From contig JACPGH010000005.1 in the NCBI GenBank assembly GCA_016182485.1, forward strand, positions 111,953-175,952: a stretch of 64,000 nt of DNA, in the 5' to 3' direction. Origin of the DNA: Candidatus Kaiserbacteria bacterium. Its GTDB lineage: Bacteria; Patescibacteria; Paceibacteria; UBA9973; UBA2103. Below, piece by piece: positions 33,544-40,392 of this stretch (positions within the stretch are counted from its first letter, which is position 1; every line of letters begins with the position of its first letter). Under the pieces are notes generated by a model. It was not told the origin of the DNA and made no database searches. It saw only the letters and a list, made by a program, of their open reading frames with translations. A program made the position numbers and the translations under genes.

Positions 33544-33927
33544 ATGAAAAAAGAGAGGAAAAACCTCACAAAGAGGTATCACATTATTTTTGACGCGATC
33601 GGCTGCGACAAAAAGCGCATCAGCGACGAGCAGTTCGTATTCAAGCTCCTTATGGAGATACCGAAAATGATCGGCATGAAAATTCTCGCCGGCCCGAACC
33701 TGATCCGGGATTACAATCCCGACAATCTGGGCATCACAGGCATCGAGATAATCAGCTTCTCGCACATCTCCATACACACCTTCAGCAGCACCAGAGAGGC
33801 ATTCGTGGATATTTTTTCCTGCAAGCCCTTCGATCAGGAGAAAGTCAGGCGCTATTTATACAAGGAGTTAAAAGTCTCACCCAAGAATGTAGAGACGCTG
33901 ACGGTCAAATATCCTTGGGAGCGCTAA
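33544..33927 (+). CDS. SpeD-like S-adenosylmethionine decarboxylase family protein
   Basis: The 127 residues resemble the self-processing, pyruvoyl-dependent SpeD family. ITGIEIISFSHISIHTFSST, FVDIFSC and KPFDQEKVRRYL align with the known core. The serine that would become the pyruvoyl group is in FSHISIH, but the residue before it is Phe, not the usual Glu, and the usual HTxPE is HTFSST. The Cys of the acid/base site is kept. The reaction may therefore differ, since some SpeD relatives decarboxylate arginine or ornithine. It converges on the purE-like gene with a 4-base overlap. Confidence 0.75.
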   Translation: MKKERKNLTKRYHIIFDAIGCDKKRISDEQFVFKLLMEIPKMIGMKILAGPNLIRDYNPDNLGITGIEIISFSHISIHTFSSTREAFVDIFSCKPFDQEKVRRYLYKELKVSPKNVETLTVKYPWER

Positions 33928-34346
33928 CCATGCCTCTTGAGTAATTTGGCACAGCAGAGCGCGGCATTGTGGAGACCGACTTCGCCGATGCCGGCATTGA
34001 GGAGCGGCACGCCCTTGGGGACGGAGACAACCGAGAGCAGGCTTGAGAATTTGTCCGTCTCTGTTTTAGGTACGCCAACGCCGATGACCGTAATCGGCGA
34101 CTCCTTAAGATAGCCGGCCACGATCGCTGGCAGGTTCGCGACTGAGTGCGCGATGGCGAGAACCGCGCCGATATTTTCCTTATCCAGTTTCTTGGGGTCC
34201 AGTTCTGTCACCAACCCTTTGATATCGCGATGGCAGGAAATGATCTTAATCTCGAACAAGATTCTTTCTTGTTTGAGCAGCCGTTTTATTTCAGCCAAGA
34301 GCGGCAGGTCATGCTTGCTCCCGGTTACGATCAGCAGTTTTTTCAT
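33924..34346 (-). CDS. PurE-like AIR carboxylase family protein
   Basis: The 140 residues have the PurE fold pattern: LLIVTGSKHDLPLLAEIKRL, IISCHR in place of SAHR, LAIAHSVANLPAIVAGYL in place of AGGAAHLPGM, VIGVGVP and SVVSVPKGVPLLNAGI, with NAALCCAKLL at the end. True PurE moves the carboxyl group of N5-CAIR in purine synthesis. No other purine gene is nearby, and the changed active-site loops suggest another substrate or function. Confidence 0.75.
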   Translation of the reverse strand: MKKLLIVTGSKHDLPLLAEIKRLLKQERILFEIKIISCHRDIKGLVTELDPKKLDKENIGAVLAIAHSVANLPAIVAGYLKESPITVIGVGVPKTETDKFSSLLSVVSVPKGVPLLNAGIGEVGLHNAALCCAKLLKRHG

Positions 34347-34347
34347 G

Positions 34348-34435
34348 CGGAGGGGGCGAGATTCGAACTCGCGGTGCCCGTAAGGGCACAGTGGATTTCA
34401 AGTCCACCGCACTAGACCAACTATGCGACCCCTCC
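34348..34435 (-). tRNA. tRNA-Ser (UGA)
   Basis: This class II tRNA has acceptor GGAGGGG, anticodon loop CTTGAAA (TGA), a long variable arm built on TGCCCTTACGGGCA, and T loop AGTTCGAATCT. The discriminator is G, as usual for tRNA-Ser. CCA is not encoded. Confidence 0.95.
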
Positions 34436-34480
34436 TTAATAGGCTCGCCGTGATGGACACGTCGTGTTCATCATGAGTCT

Positions 34481-34741
34481 TTACGCCCGTGATGAATTGC
34501 GCGGGCGGAACCAAATTAGATAAATAATTTCAAGAATTCCGATCGTATTGACTACCAGCATGACGATGAACCACCCTTTTTGAGTATTGCGTGCCGCATG
34601 CCACAGCGCGAGCCCTTTGATGGCGAGACTCCACAGGACGACTATGAAGATAATTGGGAGCAAAATCGCCATAATCCCGTCCGGGAACGGCGTATTCAAG
34701 AGCGGCGAATAATTGAAAGCAGTTTCCGGGGAGGTGTTCAT
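34481..34741 (-). CDS. DUF5652 family membrane protein
   Basis: The 86 residues contain two membrane helices: AILLPIIFIVVLWSLAIKG and WFIVMLVVNTIGILEIIYLI. The pattern KGLALWHAARNTQKGWFIVM with NTIGILEI is that of DUF5652, a family frequent in Patescibacteria and of unknown role. TATTTT (minus strand, 34753-34748), 6 bases before the ATG, fixes the start. Its promoter overlaps that of the divergent ruvX. Confidence 0.82.
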   Translation of the reverse strand: MNTSPETAFNYSPLLNTPFPDGIMAILLPIIFIVVLWSLAIKGLALWHAARNTQKGWFIVMLVVNTIGILEIIYLIWFRPRNSSRA

Positions 34742-34747
34742 GAGGGT

Positions 34748-34762
34748 AAAATACCATACACT
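34748..34762. promoter_or_regulatory. Overlapping divergent -10 boxes (DUF5652 gene and ruvX)
   Basis: TATTTT on the minus strand (34753-34748) and TACACT on the plus strand (34757-34762) are 3 bases apart, each 6 bases from its start codon. The two start codons are separated by only 27 bases. Confidence 0.6.
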
Positions 34763-34768
34763 ACGCCT

Positions 34769-35182
34769 ATGCGGTATCTTGGAGTGGATTACGGCAGTGC
34801 AAAGGTCGGACTCGCGCTTTCTGACGAAGCGGGGACGATGGGGTTCCCGCACGATACGGTGCGGAACACCCCGCGGCTTCTAGAGGAGCTCTGCGCGCTC
34901 ATTGCCAAAAAGGATATTCGCGCGGTAGTAATCGGAGATTCGCGCACGCTTGCTGGGGGCGAGAATCCCGTAGCGACAGGCGCCCGCGCGCTCGGCGAAG
35001 CGCTCGCCGAGCGCGCGGGCGTTCCAGTTTTCTACGAATCGGAAATTTTTACTAGCGCCGAAGCGCGCCGGGCGCCTGAGAAGGCGCCGAAGTCTCGAGC
35101 CCCGAAGAAGCGGCCATCCCTAGACGCGTCAGCGGCCGCGCTTATCCTTACCAGCTACTTGACTAGGCAGAAAGGAAGCTAG
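34769..35182 (+). CDS. ruvX: RuvX/YqgF family putative pre-16S rRNA nuclease
   Basis: The 137 residues have the RNase H-like YqgF fold: MRYLGVDYGSAKVGLALSDE with the first catalytic Asp, AVVIGDSRTLAGGENPVA, VFYESEIFTSAEA with a Glu, and LDASAAALILTSYL with the last Asp. The usual RYDER-type motif is changed. TACACT at 34757-34762, 6 bases before the ATG, supports this start over 34580. A CCGCC/GGCGG palindrome follows the stop (35185-35213). Confidence 0.9.
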   Translation: MRYLGVDYGSAKVGLALSDEAGTMGFPHDTVRNTPRLLEELCALIAKKDIRAVVIGDSRTLAGGENPVATGARALGEALAERAGVPVFYESEIFTSAEARRAPEKAPKSRAPKKRPSLDASAAALILTSYLTRQKGS

Positions 35183-35184
35183 AC

Positions 35185-35213
35185 GCCCCGCCTTTGCCAA
35201 GGCTTCGGCGGGC
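35185..35213. repeat. Palindromic repeat of the CCGCC...GGCGG type
   Basis: CCCGCC (35187-35192) pairs with GGCGGG (35207-35212), with an inner GCC/GGC stem around AA. The core is shared with palindromes at 41434-41488 and 45164-45186. Confidence 0.6.
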
Positions 35214-35235
35214 AAGTAGGCTCTAATAAATAACT

Positions 35236-35577
35236 ATGCGGAAAGAAATTATTTCTCTAACGGAATTCAATAAAATAGAAGTGCAGGTTGGGACCGTGCG
35301 CGCCGCAGAACGAGTGCCCGAAACAGACAAGTTGCTGAAGCTCTCGGTGGATTTCGGGGAAGCGGAGGGGCCGCGGCAGATCATTTCCGGCATTGCTGCC
35401 TATGTCACAGATCCTGCGGGGCTAGTCGGCAGACAATTATCGTTCGTCACCAACCTCGAGCCGCGAACCATCCGCGGCCTAGAGTCGAACGGCATGCTCT
35501 TTGCCGTCGGAACAGGGGAGACATTCGCGTTTCTCGTTCCGGACCGCACAGTTCCTCCCGGAACCAATGCGCACTAA
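35236..35577 (+). CDS. tRNA-binding domain protein (EMAP II/CsaA-like OB fold)
   Basis: The 113 residues match the Trbp111/EMAP II OB fold: FNKIEVQVGTVRAAERVPET, DKLLKLSVDFG, RQIISGIAAYVTDP and LEPRTIRGLESNGMLFAV. Such domains bind tRNA and occur alone or at the C-terminus of methionyl-tRNA synthetase. It is a free-standing gene here, followed by a pair of CTAG repeats. Confidence 0.88.
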   Translation: MRKEIISLTEFNKIEVQVGTVRAAERVPETDKLLKLSVDFGEAEGPRQIISGIAAYVTDPAGLVGRQLSFVTNLEPRTIRGLESNGMLFAVGTGETFAFLVPDRTVPPGTNAH

Positions 35578-35585
35578 CTAGCCAG

Positions 35586-35646
35586 AAGGCTTTAGGCTCT
35601 AGGCCGCTAGCAGTCCGATTCATAATTAGCTCGCGCCTAGCGCCTG
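35586..35646. repeat. Pair of inverted CTAG-rich repeats upstream of pilM
   Basis: One copy lies at 35586-35613 (AAGGCTTTAGGCTCTAGGCC) and an inverted partial copy at 35627-35646 (TAGCTCGCGCCTAGCGCCTG). The second ends 1 base before the TATTAT -10 box of pilM. Confidence 0.75.
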
Positions 35647-35659
35647 TTATTATTGTGAT

Positions 35660-36766
35660 ATGTCCCTCCTTTCGAGCGAGCGTTTCCGCGCGGCGTTCGC
35701 GCCGCCGCGCTATCTCGCGCTCCCGTTCTCCGGCACAGATCTTTCGGCAAGCGGCGTGAAAGCCGTCAGTCTCTCGCAGGGCGCGCACGGCTTAGTCCTC
35801 GAGAGCTACGCGGAAGCGCGTTTCCCCGGCGGCGTATTCGTGAACGGAGACATCATCGAGCACGACGTCGTAATCGAAGCGCTTGGCGTGGCGGCCAGGG
35901 CAGCCGGAATAAGCAGTACGAACGCGGCCCTGCCGGAGCCCAAGTCCTATCTTTTCGAGGCCGTGGTGTCCGGAGAGAACAAACGGGAATGGCGTACGGC
36001 TCTCGAACAGCATCTAGACGAACTAGTTCCGCTTGATCCCAGAGAAGCAGCCTTCGATATCGTAAAAGTGGGCAACGGGGAGCGAGGGGGACGGTCCGCT
36101 GTCCGGGTTGCGGGCGTAGCGTTCGCACAGCGGCTCGTCGACGATACGCTCTCCGTTTTCGACCAAGCGCGCATCGGCGTGCGAGCATTGGAAGGGGAGA
36201 CCTTCGCTATGGCGCGCGCGCTGCTCTCTTCGAGCGATGACTCCACTGTCCTTATCATTGATGTTGGAAAGACGACTACGAAAATGAGCATCGTAGAGGA
36301 ACGCATTCCGCGCTTCGCAACGACCATAGATATCGGCGGGCACGCGCTCACGCTGGCCGTTCAGAAGCATTTCGGGGTGACCGAGGAAGAAGCGCGGAGA
36401 GTCAAGGCCGAACATGGCATCGTGCCCGAGTCCGGGAATGAAGATTACCTGGCAGCCATGCTCTCTACCATGTCGGCTATTCGGGATGAGATCTCTAGCC
36501 GCCTCGAATACTGGCAGAACAAGGCTTTCCCAAGCGGGACTCACAAGCCCGTCGCGCACGCTATCCTCGCGGGGGGCAACGCGTCGGTGCGCGGCTTTCC
36601 CGAATATCTGGAAGAAGCTTTGCATATTCCTGTCCGTCTCGGCGATGTATTCACGAATCTGGCGTCGAGGAACTATTGGATCCCGCAACTGGATTACACC
36701 GAGTCACTGGCCTATGCGACCGCCATCGGGCTCGCGCTGCGAGACGTCCACCCGTATGCCCCGTAG
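35660..36766 (+). CDS. pilM: Type IV pilus assembly protein PilM
   Basis: PilM is an actin-like cytoplasmic protein that recruits PilN. The 368 residues contain LPFSGTDLSASGVKAVSLSQ, the nucleotide-binding VLIIDVGKTTTKMSIVEE, TTIDIGGHALTLAV and AILAGGNASVRGFPEYLEEA. TATTAT at 35648-35653 lies 6 bases before the ATG. The end of the gene is inside the left arm of an inverted repeat (36755-36772) whose right arm covers the pilN start. Confidence 0.92.
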   Translation: MSLLSSERFRAAFAPPRYLALPFSGTDLSASGVKAVSLSQGAHGLVLESYAEARFPGGVFVNGDIIEHDVVIEALGVAARAAGISSTNAALPEPKSYLFEAVVSGENKREWRTALEQHLDELVPLDPREAAFDIVKVGNGERGGRSAVRVAGVAFAQRLVDDTLSVFDQARIGVRALEGETFAMARALLSSSDDSTVLIIDVGKTTTKMSIVEERIPRFATTIDIGGHALTLAVQKHFGVTEEEARRVKAEHGIVPESGNEDYLAAMLSTMSAIRDEISSRLEYWQNKAFPSGTHKPVAHAILAGGNASVRGFPEYLEEALHIPVRLGDVFTNLASRNYWIPQLDYTESLAYATAIGLALRDVHPYAP

Positions 36767-36843
36767 GACAACATGGCATACTAACAGCAAAGATATGCGT
36801 ACGATTCATTTCGATACATTACGAAGTTGTCCTACGGGGTATG
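36755..36843. repeat. Inverted repeat bridging pilM and pilN
   Basis: TATGCCCCGTAGGACAAC (36755-36772) and GTTGTCCTACGGGGTATG (36826-36843) are near-perfect 18-base arms around 53 bases. The left arm supplies the pilM stop and the right arm the pilN start codon. Confidence 0.8.
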
Positions 36844-37422
36844 TTTGACGAACGCACCGATCTTCTTCCGCCCGAACGAGCGCGCTCTCTCCGCAGGGAA
36901 TACCTGGTCCGTCTCGGGATCGTGAGTCTCCTCTCGATCGCCGTCCTTGCTTGCGTAGCGGCAGTGCTGCTTGTGCCGACATATCTTTATCTCGCGGCGA
37001 CTGCCCATTCGAAGGAAGCGCAGCTCGCGCGCATCGAAGCCTCTTCTGCCGAGGATTCCCGCGTTTCTGAGCGGCTCTCGGCGCTCGCCGGCAGTCTCGA
37101 TGCGCTCAGAGCGCTCTCTGCCGTCCCGACCGCGAGCGAGGTGCTGCGGACGGCGCTCGCGCTTCCTCACCCGGGCATCTCCCTCGCCACTTTCGCGTAC
37201 ACTCCCGCGACAGATAAGAAGAGGGGTACTCTTGCCATTACTGGAATTGCGGCTACCCGGGATGCTCTGCGCGCCTACCAGCTCGTGCTCGAGGGGACGC
37301 CGCTCTTTGCGTCCGCCACCCTGCCGGTCTCGGCATATGCAAAAGAGACCGACAGCGTTTTCACCATCACCCTCACTCTCGCCTCGTTGGAGAAAGGGTT
37401 TCTAACGGAGTTCACGCCATGA
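36841..37422 (+). CDS. pilN: PilN-like pilus inner-membrane protein
   Basis: The 193 residues have a cytoplasmic N-terminus (MFDERTDLLPPERARSLRRE), reminiscent of the PilN N-terminal PilM-binding motif. One membrane helix (IVSLLSIAVLACVAAVLLVP), a coiled coil and a ferredoxin-like periplasmic domain (LAITGIAATRDALRAYQLVL) follow. Position between pilM and a PilO-like gene supports the call; the sequence is divergent. It overlaps the next gene by 4 bases. Confidence 0.78.
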   Translation: MFDERTDLLPPERARSLRREYLVRLGIVSLLSIAVLACVAAVLLVPTYLYLAATAHSKEAQLARIEASSAEDSRVSERLSALAGSLDALRALSAVPTASEVLRTALALPHPGISLATFAYTPATDKKRGTLAITGIAATRDALRAYQLVLEGTPLFASATLPVSAYAKETDSVFTITLTLASLEKGFLTEFTP

Positions 37423-37946
37423 AATCCTTTTTGCGCCTCGGTATAGCGCTCCTCGTGTGTTTCGTCGCGCTAGTCGCGTACAGCATCTGGTACGGCGCAG
37501 TCGCCGCGTACAGCAGCGACGTAGCGCGGCTCTCTCTAGAGATCAGCAATAAGACAGGAACGAAGCGGCATCTTAATTCCGCGCGCGCTGCTCTCGCCGA
37601 GATCGAGAACGATGAGGCTCTGGTGCGGAAATATTTCGTTTCCGAAGCGGATGCCGTAGCTTTCATAAAGGACCTCGAGGCGCACGGACGGGCGCAGAAC
37701 GCGACGCTTGAAGTCCTGTCTGTTTCCTCCGACAAGTTGAACGGAGGCGCAAAGAGCGCGCTCGCGCTCAGTCTCTCGATGTCCGGCACTTTTGATGCGG
37801 TGATGCGGACGCTTGGCGCCATAGAACACGCGCCCTATGCCGTGTCTACCTCCAATCTCGTTTTCAGCAAAGAAGCCGGAGGCTCCTGGCACGCGCAGCT
37901 TTCGCTCGTGGCCGGCTCCAGACCCCCAGCCGCTAAACCGCTATGA
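37419..37946 (+). CDS. pilO: PilO-like pilus inner-membrane protein
   Basis: The 175 residues have one membrane helix (FLRLGIALLVCFVALVAYSI), a short coiled coil, and a periplasmic domain with AVAFIKDLEAHGRAQNATLE and LSLSMSGTFDAVMRTLGAIE, matching the PilO-type fold. With PilN it forms the alignment complex of the pilus. It overlaps both neighbours by 4 bases. Confidence 0.75.
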   Translation: MKSFLRLGIALLVCFVALVAYSIWYGAVAAYSSDVARLSLEISNKTGTKRHLNSARAALAEIENDEALVRKYFVSEADAVAFIKDLEAHGRAQNATLEVLSVSSDKLNGGAKSALALSLSMSGTFDAVMRTLGAIEHAPYAVSTSNLVFSKEAGGSWHAQLSLVAGSRPPAAKPL

Positions 37947-38248
37947 TCTTCTTCTCTAACATCAGCACGCTTCTGAAACGACTCCGCTATGACACGATCG
38001 ATCCGGCGCGTGACTGGATAACTCTGCTTATGTTGGCCTTTATCGCGTTGGCCGGCATCCTGTCTTGGCATCTGTGGATCTTCCAGACTGTGATAGAGGG
38101 AGGAGACTTTTCTGCGACAGAAACCAGCGCGCCGCCGCTCTTCGACCCGGCCGAGCTCCGGACCATCCGCGCCATTTTTGAGGCCAGGGCTGCCGAAGTA
38201 AGGAAGTATGAGACCGGTATCTATTCCTTCGCCGACCCTTCGCAATGA
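37943..38248 (+). CDS. Single-helix membrane protein of the pilus operon
   Basis: Unrecognised. The 101 residues have one membrane helix (WITLLMLAFIALAGILSWHL) and a C-terminal helix ending EVRKYETGIYSFADPSQ. It overlaps pilO by 4 bases and ends the pilM-N-O operon. A PilP-like lipoprotein role is not supported by sequence. Confidence 0.65.
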   Translation: MIFFSNISTLLKRLRYDTIDPARDWITLLMLAFIALAGILSWHLWIFQTVIEGGDFSATETSAPPLFDPAELRTIRAIFEARAAEVRKYETGIYSFADPSQ

Positions 38249-38281
38249 TGCGCTTGTGCGCTAGGGTAATGGAGTGCGTTC

Positions 38282-38314
38282 GCCCCCGTATCTTCTCGGA
38301 TTCGATACGGGGGC
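38282..38314 (+). terminator. Terminator-like hairpin after the pilus operon
   Basis: GCCCCCGTATC (38282-38292) and GATACGGGGGC (38304-38314) are perfect 11-base arms. A weaker hairpin (about 38327-38352) follows before the tRNA. Confidence 0.65.
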
Positions 38315-38362
38315 TCGTTCGGAGGACAAGAATCCGAAGACGGGTTCTTGTCTCCTCACTTC

Positions 38363-38434
38363 GCCCCCGTAGTTAAATGGATATAACTGCGGACTTCTAA
38401 GCCGCTATTCGAGGTTCGATTCCTCGCGGGGGCA
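38363..38434 (+). tRNA. tRNA-Arg (UCU)
   Basis: The acceptor is GCCCCCG, the anticodon loop CTTCTAA (TCT) with stem GCGGA/CCGC, and the T loop GGTTCGATTCC. It is the third tRNA-Arg in 5.7 kb. CCA is not encoded. Confidence 0.94.
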
Positions 38435-38446
38435 TTATAGCTTTTG

Positions 38447-38530
38447 TGCCGAAGGAGGGATTTGAACCCTCAAGAGGTTGCCCTCACTGCGCCCTGAACG
38501 CAGCGCGTCTGCCAATTTCGCCACTTCGGC
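38447..38530 (-). tRNA. tRNA-Leu (CAG)
   Basis: This class II tRNA on the minus strand has acceptor GCCGAAG, anticodon loop TTCAGGG (CAG), a variable arm, and T loop GGTTCAAATCC. A LAGLIDADG endonuclease frame runs into its 5' half. No intron interrupts it. Confidence 0.94.
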
Positions 38531-39203
38531 TCAATTCGATTATGCGCATAGATTTTAGAATCTTCAAATGCTTTCGGCGTAGACAAGGGAGTCCGTCGCG
38601 ATAATAAAGAAGCGGGCATAGTTTCAAGGCTTCTCGCTTGGAATATTTCAATTGAAAATACAGCCGATTTCCAGACGGGTTTAGATAACCATGCACCCCG
38701 GCTTTTTCCAGAATTTCTTTCTGGAGCCAAACCAAATAAGGCCGACTTGCAGATATAAAGGAGATATAAAAACGAAAGCTGTTCTTAAATATGGAATCAT
38801 AAAAAGAATACGTGCATCCGTCCCCATCAAAATAGCCGCGGAGAAAATCGAAGAAAAATTCATCGGGAATCGAGAGCCGCGAAATCGTTTTTGATTTCGC
38901 TGGCGATAAACCGAGACCTAACAAATAGCGATAGAAAAGCACGTCACCGAATTGAGTGTGATAAGCCACGTTGCCCGCCCCAGAATATTTTGGACTTATT
39001 TTCGAATGAAGGCCGAGGCATTTCTTAAATAATGCGACCTGTGAGCGATCTTTCGATGTAAAGTCGATATGTCGGCCATCCTTTGAAAGACAGCCATCCG
39101 ACACGATTAGACCAACAGCATAGGCGAATGTCGAAGACCATTCAATATGAATCTTACCGAGAGGTTTTCCTGACACTGTCTCTACTGTAAAATACTGAGA
39201 CAT
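38484..39203 (-). CDS. LAGLIDADG-type homing endonuclease, next to tRNA-Leu
   Basis: The 239 residues are a two-motif LAGLIDADG protein: FAYAVGLIVSDGCLSKDGRH is the first motif and FFDFLRGYFDGDGCTYS the second. Such enzymes cut long DNA sites and spread their own genes. The last 15 or so residues (GEIGRRAAFRAQ) are translated from the tRNA-Leu gene, which overlaps the frame by 47 bases. A homolog at 50198 is placed the same way before another tRNA-Leu. No intron or intein partner is present, so it is free-standing. Confidence 0.82.
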   Translation of the reverse strand: MSQYFTVETVSGKPLGKIHIEWSSTFAYAVGLIVSDGCLSKDGRHIDFTSKDRSQVALFKKCLGLHSKISPKYSGAGNVAYHTQFGDVLFYRYLLGLGLSPAKSKTISRLSIPDEFFFDFLRGYFDGDGCTYSFYDSIFKNSFRFYISFISASRPYLVWLQKEILEKAGVHGYLNPSGNRLYFQLKYSKREALKLCPLLYYRDGLPCLRRKHLKILKSMRIIELSRSGEIGRRAAFRAQ

Positions 39204-39270
39204 ATAGCGTATACCATATCCACATAGCTAGGTGGACATGGTTTGAAGAACCCCGTATCGTACTTATTGC

Positions 39271-39343
39271 GGGCGATTAGCTCAGTTGGTAGAGCATCGC
39301 ATTTACACTGCGAGGGTCACAGGTTCGAGTCCTGTATCGCCCA
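39271..39343 (+). tRNA. tRNA-Val (UAC)
   Basis: The acceptor is GGGCGAT, the D arm AGCTCAGTTGGTAGAGC, the anticodon loop TTTACAC (TAC) and the T loop GGTTCGAGTCC. Its last 18 bases and the next 19 are repeated at 39434-39470. Confidence 0.95.
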
Positions 39344-39470
39344 CAATACGAAGTGTTGTGGAGGACGAGAAAGCCGGAGGGCGACGGCCCGAGGCGGGGT
39401 CGCGGAAATTTTCAGCAGAAAATTATCCGTGACCGAGTCCTGTATCGCCCACAATACGAAGTGTTGTGGA
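39326..39470 (+). repeat. 37-base direct repeat of the tRNA-Val 3' end
   Basis: CGAGTCCTGTATCGCCCACA and the next 17 bases occur identically at 39326-39362 and 39434-39470. The 71 bases between are the hairpin element described next. Confidence 0.92.
39363..39433 (+). mobile_element. Hairpin mini-element, copy A (after tRNA-Val)
   Basis: This 71-base insert shares its core with copy B at 55351-55418: CCGAGGCGGG, then CGCG, then AAATTTTCAGCAGAAAATTA. It folds as CGCGGAAATTTTC/GAAAATTATCCGTG and GGGC/GCCC stems. Differences from copy B fall in paired positions and are compensated. No protein is encoded. Confidence 0.75.
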
Positions 39471-39658
39471 ATTGCATTCGTGAATTTTCTGTGATATCTG
39501 TTAGCCATGCTTTTTGAGAATGTGCTCGTGTTGCGCGACATTATAATCTGGCGCGCCGGAGAATTCGCGATGCATTTATTTCGGGACCGGCTCGCGCAGT
39601 TGCGGGCGGTGTTCCTCTCTTAGCAACCTCACTCCACGCCTAAACGTTTGAATGAGAT
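39471..39658. other. Spacer before uppS
   Basis: This spacer holds only a 38-codon frame at 39507-39623 (MLFENVLVLRDIIIWRAGEF and onward) with no clear start signal. I see no RNA gene or strong promoter. Confidence 0.3.
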
Positions 39659-40345
39659 ATGGATAAGCATTCGGGGGCGCCGGTATGTGTCGGTATCATC
39701 ATGGACGGCAATCGCCGCTGGGCAAAGTTGCGCGGACTGCCGGTATTCGAGGGGCACAACGAAGGGTATAAAACGCTCCAAAAAATTGTGCGGCACGCGC
39801 GCGATGCGGGCATCCAGCATCTTGTCGCGTACGCTTTTTCAACCGAGAACTGGCAGCGCACGCAAGACGAGGTCGGTTTTTTGTTGAAGCTTTTCCGTTC
39901 CATACTCGAAAACGAAACGCAGAAATTAATCGACGAGAGGATCCGAGTACGCTTTATAGGCGATCGGGCGCGTTTCGGCGCAGATCTGCAACAGATGATG
40001 CGGAAAATGGAGGAGGCAACGGCCGGCGCCTATGACAGCACGCTTTATCTGGCCATGTCCTACGGCGGGCGCGCGGAGATACTCGCAGCGGCGAACGAGC
40101 TGCGCAAGGAGGAGGGGCCAGCTTCCGAAGACGCGTTCGCGCAGAAACTGTGGTCATATCCGATGCCCGATCCGGACATCATCATCCGCACCGGCGGAGA
40201 GAAGCGGCTCTCCGGATTCCTTCCTTGGCAGACGGTCTACAGCGAGCTCTTCTTTTCCGACACGCTGTGGCCGGACTTTTCCGAACAAGAATTCGACGCG
40301 ATCCTCTCTGAATTTTCCGCTCGCGAACGCCGCCACGGAAAATAA
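39659..40345 (+). CDS. uppS: Isoprenyl transferase (undecaprenyl diphosphate synthase type)
   Basis: UppS makes the C55 lipid carrier for cell-wall synthesis. The 228 residues have IIMDGNRRWAKLRGLPVFEG with the catalytic Asp and HNEGYKTL, AFSTENWQR, DIIIRTGGEKRLSGFLPWQT and SELFFSDTLWPDF, all family signatures. Length is slightly below the usual 240-250. A terminator at 40348 separates it from the convergent gene. Confidence 0.95.
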   Translation: MDKHSGAPVCVGIIMDGNRRWAKLRGLPVFEGHNEGYKTLQKIVRHARDAGIQHLVAYAFSTENWQRTQDEVGFLLKLFRSILENETQKLIDERIRVRFIGDRARFGADLQQMMRKMEEATAGAYDSTLYLAMSYGGRAEILAAANELRKEEGPASEDAFAQKLWSYPMPDPDIIIRTGGEKRLSGFLPWQTVYSELFFSDTLWPDFSEQEFDAILSEFSARERRHGK

Positions 40346-40347
40346 AG

Positions 40348-40374
40348 GCGGGCGAAGCGTCGTGCTTCGCCCGC
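40348..40374. terminator. Bidirectional terminator hairpin
   Basis: GCGGGCGAAGC (40348-40358) and GCTTCGCCCGC (40364-40374) form a perfect 11-base stem with loop GTCGT between two convergent genes. Confidence 0.75.
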
Positions 40375-40392
40375 AGATTCGCGAGCCAGACG

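Noticed and set aside
38447..39203. A group I intron in tRNA-Leu explaining the nearby endonuclease
   Set aside because: Both tRNA-Leu genes are continuous cloverleafs without an insert, so the endonuclease is free-standing.
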